NCBI GenBank assembly: GCA_946486375.1
Contig: CAMLTW010000002.1
Span: 186,001 to 250,000, forward strand
DNA length: 64,000 bases
Direction: 5' to 3'
Source of the DNA: an uncultured Rikenellaceae bacterium
GTDB lineage: Bacteria; Bacteroidota; Bacteroidia; Bacteroidales; Rikenellaceae
In this document: positions 19,904 through 28,307 of the stretch, one piece after another
Layout: every line of letters begins with the position of its first letter
How positions within the stretch are numbered: the first letter of the stretch is position 1
Notes under the pieces: generated by a model
Told to the model about the DNA's origin: nothing
The model's database searches: none
The model's input: the letters and a program-made list of their open reading frames with translations, nothing else
Made by a program: the position numbers and the translations under genes

Positions 19904-20386
19904 ATGGTATCCCTTATCGTAGCGGTTTCCCGGAACGGGGTCATCGGGTGTGAAAACCGGCTCATCTGGCACATTTCCGAAGACCTCCGCCGGTTCAAAT
20001 CCCTGACCACGGGCCATCCGGTGGTGATGGGCCGGAAAACGTGGGAGTCGTTGGGGAGCCCCCTGCCGAATCGGACGAACGTGGTGATCACCCGAAATCC
20101 GGCATACCGGGCGCCGGGCGCCGTGACGGTCGGATCGCCGGAGGAGGCGTTCGGACTGTTTCCCCCGGAAGAGGAAGTGTTCGTGATCGGTGGAGGCGAG
20201 GTTTACCGGCAGGCGATGCCGCTGGCACAGCGACTGTACCTGACGGAAGTGGATGCGGATTATGACGGCGACACATTTTTCCCGGACTGGAACCGGGAGC
20301 AGTGGATGCTCACGGCAGAAGAGCGGTATGAGCGAGGCGAAAAATTCGACCGGCCGTTCCGGTTCCTGGTTTACGATCGGAAATAG
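19904..20386 (+). CDS. folA: Dihydrofolate reductase
   Basis: Reduces dihydrofolate to tetrahydrofolate with NADPH. It has 160 residues. Asp27, the substrate-protonating acid, lies in RLIWHISEDLRRF; NADPH-binding segments are VVMGRKTWESLG and VFVIGGGEVYRQAMPLAQRLYLTEVDADYDGDTFFP. The usual LPWH stretch reads LIWH here, a substitution near the folate pocket. It follows thyA by six bases and is followed by a bidirectional terminator. Confidence 0.96.
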   Translation: MVSLIVAVSRNGVIGCENRLIWHISEDLRRFKSLTTGHPVVMGRKTWESLGSPLPNRTNVVITRNPAYRAPGAVTVGSPEEAFGLFPPEEEVFVIGGGEVYRQAMPLAQRLYLTEVDADYDGDTFFPDWNREQWMLTAEERYERGEKFDRPFRFLVYDRK

Positions 20387-20493
20387 TTTTTCCACGAAGC
20401 GGGCGGACGGTTTTCTGTTTTTGTTCGGGCCTCTTTTTGTCGGAGGAATATAACGCTCCGGAAATTATGAACCGTTCCGGAACCGCATCAAAT

Positions 20494-20525
20494 GATAAAA
20501 GCGACCCCGCGGGGTCGCTTTTATC
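20494..20525. terminator. Bidirectional intrinsic terminator
   Basis: A perfect 32-bp palindrome with core GCGACCCC/GGGGTCGC flanked by AAAA and TTTT lies between the convergent folA and S9 peptidase genes. It can end transcription from both sides. Confidence 0.9.
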
Positions 20526-20557
20526 GTAACGGAATGTCGTTCCGCCGGGATGGAGCA

Positions 20558-22486
20558 TCAGGATGCGCTTTTCGCGCTTTCCGTTTCCCCTTTCAGGTGT
20601 TTGGCCAGGAAGGCTTCCATCGCCCGGTAGAAGTCGAACCGGTTTTCCTCGTTGTGGAAGCCGTGTCCTTCGTTGTCTTTCACCATGTATTCCACCTGCA
20701 CGCCCCTCGCCTTCAGGGCATCGACCATCTGGTCGGATTCGGCCTTGTTCACGCGCGGATCGTTGGCGCCCTGCGCCACCAGCAGCGGAGCCTTGATCCT
20801 GTCCGCATGGAGCGCCGGAGAATAGGCGGCCAGCATGACGCTGTCCTTCACGGGATCGCCCACCATTTCGTACATCATGTCCAGCATCGGTTTCCAGTAC
20901 GGCGGAATCGTCTGCAGGAAGGTGAACAGGTTGGATACGCCCACATAGTCGATGCCGCAGGCGTACAGATCGGGCGTGAATGTCACTCCCGCCAGCGTGG
21001 CGTAGCCACCGTAGCTCCCGCCGTAGATGGCGATTTTCGTCGAATCGGCGATGCCCTGTCCGATCAGCCATTTCACTCCGTCCGTGATGTCGTTCTGCAT
21101 GGTCTGTCCCCACTTCTTGTAGGAACGTTCCAGAAAATCCCGACCGTAACCGGTCGAACCGCGGAAATTCATCTGAAGCACGGCGTATCCCCGGTTGGCG
21201 AGGAACTGCACTTCCGGGTTGTAACCCCACGAATCGCGGGCCCACGGCCCTCCGTGCGGATTGATGACCACCGGCAGGTTCCGGGCCGTTTCCAACGTGT
21301 ATCCCACGGGAAGCGTCAGGTAGGCTTCGATGGTCAGGCCGTCGCGCGTGGGATAAGTCACCGGAAGCATTTCGGCCATTTCCTCGGCGTCGATCCACGG
21401 CGCCACGTCGGCCAGCTTGGTCAGCTTGTCGGCTTTCACGTCGTAGAAGTAATAGCTTCCGCGCGTCCGGTCGTTGCCGGCATAGATGATGCGCATGTTT
21501 TCGGCCTTGTCGGTGGCTTCCGTGCCGAAGTAGTAGCCCGGCAACTGGGCTTCGAGCTTTCGGTAGATCGCTTCCGTTTCGGGGTCGAAGAAATGACGGA
21601 TCACGTCTTTGTGCCCTTCGCAACTGACGGAAGTCAGCTTCTTCTTCGCGTTGGAGTAGCCCATTCCCGTCACGTCGTAACGCTCGTGCTTGTAGAGTTC
21701 TTCCTTTTCTTCTCCGGTGGCCGGATCGATCACCACCAGCGCGGATTTGTCCCGGCCCAGGTTCGAGGTGGCATAAACCAGCTTGTTATCGGGGGTGAAA
21801 ACGGCGAAATTCACTTCGTCCTTGAACGAGGTGGTGAGCACGGGCCGGAACAATTGTTCTTCCGTTTCCCGGTAAAGAATCTGGGTGTTCACGCCGTCCA
21901 CGATGGCGTAGGCCACCCTCAGTTTTCCCTCGTGATCGGTCATCCAGCCCTGTATGTTTCCCGGATTTTCGGCCAGCAGCGTCATTTCTCCCGTGTTGAG
22001 GTTCAGCCGGTAGGGATCGAACACCTGCGGATTCCGCTGGTTGGTGCCGATGATGACCAGCGAGTCGATTTCTTCCAGCGGATCGATGATCTGGGTGCGC
22101 ACGCCCGGAATGGCGGTGTAGGCCCGTTCGTCCGTTCCGTCGAGGTCGACCCCGAAAAGCTGGTAGTTTTCGTCTCCGCCGGTGTCTTTCATGTAAAGCA
22201 GCCGCTCGTTGTTGGCCCACATGTATCCGGCGATGTCCCGGTCGGTTTCCGAAGTGATCCGGATGGCCGTGTCGGCTCCTGCCTGCTGCACGAAAATGTT
22301 CCGTCGGTTTTCATAGGGCGCCAGGTAGGAAAAATATTTCCCGTCCGGCGAGATGTCGTAGGAAGACCTTTCCGAGTTGCGGAAAAAATCTTCCAGCGGA
22401 ATTTGGCGCACTTCCTTCCGGGAGCACGACCAAAGCAGGGGCACGAGACACATCAGGGCCAGACTGCCGAAATACCTGTTTTTCAT
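20558..22486 (-). CDS. S9 family peptidase (prolyl oligopeptidase type), lipoprotein
   Basis: A 642-residue serine peptidase probably exported and lipid-anchored (lipobox LLWSC, Cys about 21). The first ~380 residues form a WD40/TolB-like beta-propeller (repeated ISPDGKYFSYLAP, FTPDNKLVYATS). The C-terminal alpha/beta hydrolase has the nucleophile in YGGSYGGYATL, the Asp in LVAQGANDPRVNKAESD and the His in DNEGHGFHNEENR. It should cleave short peptides, often N-terminal dipeptides or acylated peptides. An exact -7 box (TACATTTG, minus strand) is at 22516-22523. Confidence 0.92.
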   Translation of the reverse strand: MKNRYFGSLALMCLVPLLWSCSRKEVRQIPLEDFFRNSERSSYDISPDGKYFSYLAPYENRRNIFVQQAGADTAIRITSETDRDIAGYMWANNERLLYMKDTGGDENYQLFGVDLDGTDERAYTAIPGVRTQIIDPLEEIDSLVIIGTNQRNPQVFDPYRLNLNTGEMTLLAENPGNIQGWMTDHEGKLRVAYAIVDGVNTQILYRETEEQLFRPVLTTSFKDEVNFAVFTPDNKLVYATSNLGRDKSALVVIDPATGEEKEELYKHERYDVTGMGYSNAKKKLTSVSCEGHKDVIRHFFDPETEAIYRKLEAQLPGYYFGTEATDKAENMRIIYAGNDRTRGSYYFYDVKADKLTKLADVAPWIDAEEMAEMLPVTYPTRDGLTIEAYLTLPVGYTLETARNLPVVINPHGGPWARDSWGYNPEVQFLANRGYAVLQMNFRGSTGYGRDFLERSYKKWGQTMQNDITDGVKWLIGQGIADSTKIAIYGGSYGGYATLAGVTFTPDLYACGIDYVGVSNLFTFLQTIPPYWKPMLDMMYEMVGDPVKDSVMLAAYSPALHADRIKAPLLVAQGANDPRVNKAESDQMVDALKARGVQVEYMVKDNEGHGFHNEENRFDFYRAMEAFLAKHLKGETESAKSAS

Positions 22487-22515
22487 AGGCGTAAAATTAA
22501 TGACCGTTTACGGGA

Positions 22516-22523
22516 CAAATGTA
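22516..22523 (-). promoter_or_regulatory. -7 promoter box for the S9 peptidase
   Basis: Minus strand TACATTTG, exact TAnnTTTG match, 30 bases before the ATG; no matching -33 box at 19-21 bases. Confidence 0.5.
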
Positions 22524-22632
22524 AGGCATGGATCGGGATTCCCCATATTTTTCGGGGAGAAAATACCGCTTTTCGGGTTCGGTGCGACCGGGAGTCTGGT
22601 GGCGGAACGTCGGTCGTTATCCGGCAGGGAGG

Positions 22633-23481
22633 TCAGAGGCCGATGCCGAGCCGTTTTTCCGTTTCCTCCCAAAGCCATTCCCGCAGGGGGTGGTTCCGTA
22701 CGGAAGCCGGCGGCGGGACGGGATGCCCGTTTTTCCAATATTCTTCTTTCATGGCCGGAGCAGGCCGGCAGGTTATCAGGTGCAGGGCGGTGGCGGCTCC
22801 CTGTTCGGGGCTTTGGATGAAGGGCCGGAACAGGGCGTCCGCCAGCGGATCGAACCATTTGTGCAGGGTGATCATGTTCGTATCGACGATGCCGGGGTCG
22901 ACGGCGTAAACGTTCGGCGGCAGGTTCTTTGTCCGCCGGATCAGCTCCAGCGTCAGGAGCAGCAACGCCAGTTTGGAAGTCCCGTAGGTGCGGAACCGTC
23001 CGAAACGCTCCGGCCCGGCCCGAAAAAAATGCTCGTCGATGCGTCCCAGCCGCCAGGTGCAGGAGATGGTATTTACGATGCGTCCGTCCGGTTTCAGCAG
23101 CGGCAAAAGCAGGCGGGTCAGCAGGAGCGGGCCGAGGCAGTTGACGGCGACATCCGTTTCGTAGCCGTCGGGCGTGAGTTCGAAACGCGGAGCCATAATG
23201 CCTGCGTTGTTGAGTATCCCGCGGAGCGGTTCTCCTGTCCGGAGCAGGACATCGGCGAAACCGCGCACCGAATCCATCGCCGAAAGGTCGAGTGCCAGCA
23301 CCCGTAAACGTCGGCCGGGATTGGCTGCGGCGATTTCTTCCCGGAGCCGTTCTCCCCGCTCGATGTTCCGGCAGGCCAGAACGACGTCGAATCCCCGTTC
23401 CGCCAAAGCCCGGCAGAGTACTCTCCCCATGCCTCCCGTGGCTCCCGTGACGACGATCGTTCCCGCAGCGCTATTTCCCAT
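22633..23481 (-). CDS. Short-chain dehydrogenase/reductase
   Basis: A 282-residue NAD(P)-dependent oxidoreductase. Cofactor loop VVTGATGGMGR near the N-terminus, then NNAGIMAP; the catalytic Ser (NTISCTW) and YxxxK (TYGTSKLALL) follow. It resembles retinol dehydrogenase/WW-domain oxidoreductase-like members. Its start overlaps the stop of the preceding SDR by 11 bases, so it is the last gene of the four-gene operon that starts with the 5-alpha-reductase-like gene. From context a hydroxysteroid or lipid alcohol is a plausible substrate; this is inference. Confidence 0.85.
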   Translation of the reverse strand: MGNSAAGTIVVTGATGGMGRVLCRALAERGFDVVLACRNIERGERLREEIAAANPGRRLRVLALDLSAMDSVRGFADVLLRTGEPLRGILNNAGIMAPRFELTPDGYETDVAVNCLGPLLLTRLLLPLLKPDGRIVNTISCTWRLGRIDEHFFRAGPERFGRFRTYGTSKLALLLLTLELIRRTKNLPPNVYAVDPGIVDTNMITLHKWFDPLADALFRPFIQSPEQGAATALHLITCRPAPAMKEEYWKNGHPVPPPASVRNHPLREWLWEETEKRLGIGL

Positions 23482-24271
23482 AGCGGTAGAATTTGGCTTT
23501 GCGCTTGATGAGGCGGGTCAGCCGGTCGGGAACCAGAAAAAGGAGGACGATCAGCAGGCGGTTGAGCAGGCCGGGGACGATGCTTCTCCGGCGTCGGAAC
23601 ATGGCCCGCAAACCTTTCCGGGCCAGTCGTTCCGGCGTCATCATGATGCCCAGCCGCAAGGCCAGCCGCTGCAGTTTCCGGCTCAGGTTGTACAGGTCAG
23701 TGGCGACCGCTCCCGGACAGACGACCGTTACTACCACTCCGGCGTCGTGCAGCTCGTTGCGGAGGGCCAGCGAAAGGGTTTTCAGGTAGCTTTTCGTGGC
23801 GGCGTAGACCGCGATTCCCGGAAAGGGCATCCAGGCCGACATGGAGGACATGTTGAGGATATAGCCGTGTCCCCGTTTCCGCATGGCTTCTCCGAAATAG
23901 CGACACAACAGGGTGAGGGTTTCCACGTGCAGCCGCAGCATGGTCACGATCCGGCTGTCTTCCACCCCTGTCAGGTCGTTGAAGAAGAAAATACCTGCGT
24001 TATTGACCAGAATTTCCACCTCCCAGCCGTTCCGTTTGCACAGTTCATACAGCTCCCGTGCGGCTTCGGGACGGGCCAGGTCCAGATAGACCGGGAAGAG
24101 AGGAACGCCGGTTTCAGCGCTCAGGCGCGAGCAAACTTCCCGCACCTTTTCTCCTTCGTTGCTGACTGCTGCGACGGCATATCCTTTTGCTGCCAGTTGC
24201 CGGGCATATTCGAGTCCGATGCCGGAGCTGGCGCCCGTGACCAGCGCTACATTTGTTTTCCCGTCGTTCAT
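23471..24271 (-). CDS. Short-chain dehydrogenase, hydroxysteroid-dehydrogenase-like
   Basis: With the ATG at 24271 it has 266 residues. TGASSGIGLEYARQLAAKG (cofactor), NNAGIFFF, the Ser in LNMSSMSAW and the YxxxK in YAATKSYLKTLS are intact. A hydrophobic, Arg-rich C-terminus (NRLLIVLLFLVPDRLTRLIKRK) suggests membrane association, as in HSD17B12-type enzymes. The ATG overlaps the TGA of the preceding reductase (ATGA), so translation is coupled; a longer start is rejected for this reason. Next to a 5-alpha-reductase-like and an OYE-like gene, the best guess is a 3-beta-hydroxysteroid dehydrogenase. Confidence 0.82.
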   Translation of the reverse strand: MNDGKTNVALVTGASSGIGLEYARQLAAKGYAVAAVSNEGEKVREVCSRLSAETGVPLFPVYLDLARPEAARELYELCKRNGWEVEILVNNAGIFFFNDLTGVEDSRIVTMLRLHVETLTLLCRYFGEAMRKRGHGYILNMSSMSAWMPFPGIAVYAATKSYLKTLSLALRNELHDAGVVVTVVCPGAVATDLYNLSRKLQRLALRLGIMMTPERLARKGLRAMFRRRRSIVPGLLNRLLIVLLFLVPDRLTRLIKRKAKFYRYGK

Positions 24272-25491
24272 TCTCCGGAGCACAATCGGTTCATTTCTCT
24301 TTGCAGGCACTTCGGCAGGTCATGCAGATGCCGGTGGCAGGCTATTTCCCGCGAGTACATCCGGGCGATGCAATAATTGGCATGGGTGCAGCCGCAGTGG
24401 AGTTCTCCTTCGTCTTTCATTCGGTTCACGAAATCGGGTTCGTTGACCAATGCCCGCGCCATGGCGACGCACTCGAATCCGTCGTCCAGCACCTCGTCGA
24501 TTTTTTCCCGCGAAACCAGTCCGCCCACATACACCAGCGGCATCTTCAACGCTTCCCGGAACTTCAGGGCGTCTTCCAGAAAATAGGCTTCCCGGAACGG
24601 AACCCCCGGGATCATCCATTTGCCGACCATTCGGACGCCCGTCTTCAGCCAGAGCTTGTCCATATAGTAGGTCATGCTGCGGATCGGCATCCTGCCGCGC
24701 ATGACGTACATCGGAGCCTTGCTGACGAATCCCCCGCTCAGTACCAGCGCATGCGCCCCTCCCTTTTCCAGTGTCCGGGCCACTTCGAGACATTCCTCGA
24801 TTTCCATACCGCCCCGGAACCCGTCCCGCATGTTGGTTTTGACCAGCACGGCCAGGTCGGTTCCGGCGGCTTCCATCGCTTCTTCCAGACACATCCGCAT
24901 GAAACGCATCCGGTTTTCGAGCGATCCTCCGTATTCGTCGCGTCGGCGGTTGGTGTAGGGCGAAAGGAACTGGCTGATGAGGTAGCCGTGTCCCGCATGC
25001 ACCTCCACTGCGTCGAATCCCGCTTCCCGGGCCAGGCGGACGGCTTGCCCGAAAGCTTTTGCCATCTCCCGGATTTCGTCTTTCCGCATTCCCCGCACGA
25101 AGGTCGGAGAATAGAGGTTGAAACCCGTCGAGGCGGAAATCGGAAGCATGCCCGCCGTGCCTTTTTTAGACATGTTGCCGCAGTGACCGATCTGGATGGA
25201 TACCGCCGCTCCTTCCCGGCGGACGGCGTCGGTGATCCGGCGCAATCCCGGTACGACTTCGGGGCGAAGCCACAGCTGATGCGGAAAGGAAAGCCCGTTG
25301 CGGGTGACGGAGGCATAGGCGAGGGTGGTCATGCCGATTCCTCCGGCGGCCACGCTTCGGTGGTAGTTCAGCAGCAGGTCGGTCGGGGAATTGCCGGCGC
25401 ACATCCCTTCGAAAGCCGCTGCCCGGATGGTGCGGTTTCTCAGGGTGACGGGGCCGATCCGAACCGGCGTGAACAATCGCGATTCTTTCAT
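24268..25491 (-). CDS. Old Yellow Enzyme-family flavin reductase
   Basis: A 407-residue FMN-dependent NAD(P)H oxidoreductase with a TIM barrel. Visible are RNRTIRAAAFEGM, the AVSIQIGHCGN strand, the catalytic-type HAGHGYLISQFLSPYTNRRRDEYGGSLENRMRF, and VYVGGLVSREKIDEVLDDG with VAMARALVNEPDF. The C-terminal CGCTHANYC carries Cys residues like those of BaiCD/enoate-reductase relatives, but the FeS-flavodoxin part of longer members is missing. Six bases after the 5-alpha-reductase-like gene. From context it may reduce or oxidise the C4-C5 bond of a 3-oxosteroid (5-beta-reductase role); unproven. Confidence 0.85.
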   Translation of the reverse strand: MKESRLFTPVRIGPVTLRNRTIRAAAFEGMCAGNSPTDLLLNYHRSVAAGGIGMTTLAYASVTRNGLSFPHQLWLRPEVVPGLRRITDAVRREGAAVSIQIGHCGNMSKKGTAGMLPISASTGFNLYSPTFVRGMRKDEIREMAKAFGQAVRLAREAGFDAVEVHAGHGYLISQFLSPYTNRRRDEYGGSLENRMRFMRMCLEEAMEAAGTDLAVLVKTNMRDGFRGGMEIEECLEVARTLEKGGAHALVLSGGFVSKAPMYVMRGRMPIRSMTYYMDKLWLKTGVRMVGKWMIPGVPFREAYFLEDALKFREALKMPLVYVGGLVSREKIDEVLDDGFECVAMARALVNEPDFVNRMKDEGELHCGCTHANYCIARMYSREIACHRHLHDLPKCLQREMNRLCSGE

Positions 25492-25497
25492 CGTATG

Positions 25498-26265
25498 TCA
25501 ATAAATAAAAGGTATGACTCGTTTGAGGGGACGTTTCCCGAACTCCGGGCCGAATTCCTCCCGGTAGCGGCGGTGCAGGGCGTCGGCCCGCGGCACCAGG
25601 TTGGCGAACGTCCACAGCGCGAAAACGGCGCCCGCCCACGACCAGGTCAGCACGGCGAATCCTGCCCATTCCACGATTTCCCCGAAATAGTTGGCCGAGG
25701 TGACGTAGTCGAACAAACCGCCTTTGGGCAGGTAGTGCCGGGTGTCTCCCGGTTTGCGCAGGTTGCGGACGATCCGGTCGGAATGCAGGTTGATCCCCAT
25801 GCCCGCAAAGAAAAGGAGCGTTCCTGCAATGAACTGAGGCGACCACAACCACGGCAGGGAATAACGTCCTTCGGGGGCCAGGTAGAAAATCCATCCGCCC
25901 TGCATGCAGGCGTTCAGTACGTTGAATACGATGCCCATGACGATGATCCCCAGCGGCATCTTGCTCTTTCCGCGCAGCAGCAGGGGATAGACGAAAGCCC
26001 GGTTCAGGTAATGAAGCTGGAACAGCGCGAAAAAGACGAGCGGAACCGGTTCCCACCGCCGTGCCGAACCCAGCCAGAAAGCGCACATCACCAGAAACAC
26101 CGGGGCCTCCATCAGCATCCAGCCGATCCGGTTGCCGATGCAGGGTCCCCACTTCCCGTCGCGCAGCATGCCGTATCCGGCTTTGATGCGATACAGAGCG
26201 ATGAAGACTGCTGCGGCGGTCAGCGACATGATTCCCAGAAAGATATGGAACGAGGTTGCGGACAT
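25498..26265 (-). CDS. 3-oxo-5-alpha-steroid 4-dehydrogenase (5-alpha-reductase) family membrane protein
   Basis: A 255-residue membrane protein with about six helices. The C-terminal steroid-reductase domain is clear: SDRIVRNLRKPGDTRHYLPKGGLFDYVTSANYFGEIVEWAGFA, with the NYFGE box and the final RRYREEFGPEFGKRPLKRVIPFIY, as in eukaryotic SRD5A1/2. It should reduce a delta-4 double bond of a 3-oxosteroid with NADPH to the 5-alpha form. First gene of a tight operon with an OYE-like reductase and two SDRs. The start is the ATG at 26265; upstream coding to 26691 has no family resemblance and enters the recombinase gene. Confidence 0.88.
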   Translation of the reverse strand: MSATSFHIFLGIMSLTAAAVFIALYRIKAGYGMLRDGKWGPCIGNRIGWMLMEAPVFLVMCAFWLGSARRWEPVPLVFFALFQLHYLNRAFVYPLLLRGKSKMPLGIIVMGIVFNVLNACMQGGWIFYLAPEGRYSLPWLWSPQFIAGTLLFFAGMGINLHSDRIVRNLRKPGDTRHYLPKGGLFDYVTSANYFGEIVEWAGFAVLTWSWAGAVFALWTFANLVPRADALHRRYREEFGPEFGKRPLKRVIPFIY

Positions 26266-26596
26266 GTGGTTTCGTTTTGCCGGCCTTACGACCGGATCGT
26301 TTGAGCTTTGTAAGTTAGGAAAAAAATCGTGTCGTTGTAGAAAAATAAGCGTGGCGGTGGCGGAGGCTGTCGGTGTCCGGAGTGTAAGATGGTGAGAATT
26401 ATTAATTTGTGTTTTCGTCGGTCGCTCGTTCCTTGTCCGGTTGTCGGATGGGGCGATCCCCGTTCTTTTCCTGGCGGAGCAGGGTCGGGAATTCCGGAAA
26501 AGCCGTTTCGGACGATATTGATATTCGGGTGCAGCCATTGCCCTTATTTTGCGGGGGTAAATATTCTTTAGTAACCCAATAAAAATATTTGGAAAC
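26266..26596. other. Divergent intergenic region
   Basis: About 330 bases between the steroid-type operon and the recombinase. It is A+T-rich near both ends and should hold both promoters; no exact TTTG/TAnnTTTG pair was found. No gene or repeat is evident. Confidence 0.5.
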
Positions 26597-27814
26597 ATGA
26601 CTTCGGTTAAAGTGAAGTTCAGGCCCTCGTCGGTAGAGGGCCGGGAAGGGAGCCTGTATATCCGGCTGATACATCGGCGCCAGATTCGCATGCTGCCTAC
26701 CGGGTTGAAGATTTATCCCTCCGAGTGGGATCCCGTACGGGCGGAAATCCGCCTTGTCGACGGCGATGCGGGGCGGATCGCCCGTTTGCTGGAAGTGAAG
26801 GAGAGGCTGGAAACCGGATTGGATGCGGTGGAACGGTGTATAGCGCTTTTGCGGTGTCGCGGAGAATTCCATGCGGACGAAGTGACGGAAATTTATCGGA
26901 ACCGAATGCAGAACCGGGGCTTCTTTTATTTTATGGAGGGAGAGATAAGACGTTTGACAGCGGCCGGCCGGTACAAGACCGCTTCCGGATATGCATGCGC
27001 CCTAAGGAATTTCCGGGCGTTCCGGGAAGGGCGCGAAGTGGAGTTCGAAAGTTTCGACCGCGTATTGTTGGAGCAATTTCAGGCAGCCCTCAAAGCCCGG
27101 GGGGTAAGCCTGAATACCGTGTCTTTCTACATGCGGATTTTGCGGGCGGTTTACAACAAGGCGGCGGGCAGGGGGCTTACCGTCCGGCGCTCTCCTTTCA
27201 AATACGTATATACGGGAATCGAAAAAACCGAGAAACGGGCCGTGGACGAAAAACTGATGAACCGGCTCCGTCAGGCCGACCTGTCGTTTTCTCCGTCGCT
27301 TGCGTTCGCCCGCGACCTGTTCCTGTGCAGCTTTTACATGCGGGGAATGTCTTTCGTGGACATGTGCTACCTGAAAAAGGAAGACGTGACGGGCGACCTG
27401 CTTTCTTACCGGCGCCGGAAAACCGGGCAGCGGTTATACGTACGGATCGAAGCTTGCGCCGGGGAAATTATCCGAAGGTATGAAAAGGATGCGGCGGATT
27501 CTCCCTATCTGTTTCCGCTGCTGTCTCTTTCCAATCCTCGCCCGCTCGAAGTACAACATCAGAATGCGCTGCGTTTGCACAATAAACGACTGAAAGCGAT
27601 TTCCGCCCGGATGGGACTTTCCGTGCCGCTTACTTCCTACGTGTCCCGGCATACCTGGGCTTCCGTGGCTCATCGCAACGGAATCCCCTTGCGGATCATC
27701 AGCGAAGGGATGGGGCACGATTCGGAAAATACTACCCGGATTTATCTGGCTTCTCTGGATCAGTCGGTACTGGATGAGGCGAACCGGAAAATAGTGTGTC
27801 GTTTGGATGACTGA
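26597..27814 (+). CDS. Tyrosine site-specific recombinase
   Basis: A 405-residue phage-integrase-family recombinase of the Bacteroidetes type: an N-terminal arm-binding domain (to ~100), a SAM-like core-binding domain (~105-205) and a catalytic domain. Arg249 (FYMRGMSFVDM), Lys275 (RRRKTG), Arg351 with His352 (YVSRHTWAS), His374 (GMGHDSENTT) and the nucleophile Tyr383 (RIYLAS) are present. The first His of HxxR is Tyr348, as is frequent in this lineage. Its stop is about 40 bases from the left inverted repeat of a ~0.4 kb segment ahead of a SusC operon, so it most likely is the invertase for that segment. A simple mobile-element integrase is the alternative, but no element genes are present. 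Confidence 0.88.
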   Translation: MTSVKVKFRPSSVEGREGSLYIRLIHRRQIRMLPTGLKIYPSEWDPVRAEIRLVDGDAGRIARLLEVKERLETGLDAVERCIALLRCRGEFHADEVTEIYRNRMQNRGFFYFMEGEIRRLTAAGRYKTASGYACALRNFRAFREGREVEFESFDRVLLEQFQAALKARGVSLNTVSFYMRILRAVYNKAAGRGLTVRRSPFKYVYTGIEKTEKRAVDEKLMNRLRQADLSFSPSLAFARDLFLCSFYMRGMSFVDMCYLKKEDVTGDLLSYRRRKTGQRLYVRIEACAGEIIRRYEKDAADSPYLFPLLSLSNPRPLEVQHQNALRLHNKRLKAISARMGLSVPLTSYVSRHTWASVAHRNGIPLRIISEGMGHDSENTTRIYLASLDQSVLDEANRKIVCRLDD

Positions 27815-27853
27815 CGGGAGCCGGAGAGAATAGAAAAACAATCTTATGTATTA

Positions 27854-27877
27854 CCGCCTCTTACCAAGAGGCGGTAC
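27854..27877. repeat. Left inverted repeat (IR-L) of putative invertible segment
   Basis: A 24-bp sequence matched in inverted orientation at 28284-28307 with one mismatch; the inner 21 bp (27857-27877) are identical. The site is itself a palindrome with arms CCTCTT/AAGAGG around an asymmetric ACC spacer, which is what a tyrosine recombinase crossover site looks like. Confidence 0.8.
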
Positions 27878-28283
27878 GAATGTTTAACATAGCGCAAGTA
27901 TACAAAAAAATATTAAATATCCTTCATATCCGACGGATTTTGATTAAAAAAATATCATTTTTTTCCGTTTGCCCCCGGCCCGAAAAACCCGGCACAAGAA
28001 AAAGGACGTTTGTTTTCTTCTTCCGGTTTTTCTTAAACCATTTACAGTAAATCAGATAGCTACCTGACGATGCGACACCTTTCCTGTTGAGCATTTTGTT
28101 GTACGGTTATTTTCCGTTCAAAGAGTTTTCGAATCCGTAAGCGTCTAATAGACTTTTATAAGGAAACTCCCTTTCGGTTTTCAGGAAAAATGTTTCGGCA
28201 AATGTTTTACCAATAGACCCTGTATGTGGATCAAATCTGATAATCGTCGGATAACGAATGGTCTATTGCATGGGAGATACCGT
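27878..28283. promoter_or_regulatory. Putative invertible promoter segment
   Basis: An A+T-rich noncoding segment of 406 bp bounded by inverted repeats, next to a recombinase and upstream of the SusC/SusD operon. The best promoter-like box is TATACTTG on the minus strand (27895-27902), one base from TAnnTTTG and close to the left repeat, pointing away from susC. If it is the promoter, the assembled orientation is OFF and inversion would point it at susC. No -33 box is present at 19-21 bases, so the orientation call is weak. Confidence 0.6.
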
Positions 28284-28307
28284 GTACCGCCTCTTGGTAA
28301 GAGGGGG
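28284..28307. repeat. Right inverted repeat (IR-R) of putative invertible segment
   Basis: Reverse complement of 27854-27877 with one mismatch. The spacer reads GGT here against ACC at the left, confirming opposite orientation. Confidence 0.8.

Noticed and set aside
20492-22909. 805-codon frame antisense to the S9 peptidase
   Set aside because: Composition is that of a reverse-strand shadow; the minus-strand peptidase has an intact catalytic triad.
26597-27814. Recombinase considered as integrase of a mobile element
   Set aside because: No mobilisation, phage or cargo genes and no flanking direct repeats were found; inverted repeats beside a SusC operon fit an invertase.
27852-27877. Palindrome after the recombinase considered as its terminator
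   Set aside because: No T-run follows, and an inverted copy with an opposite spacer lies 406 bp away, which fits a recombination site.
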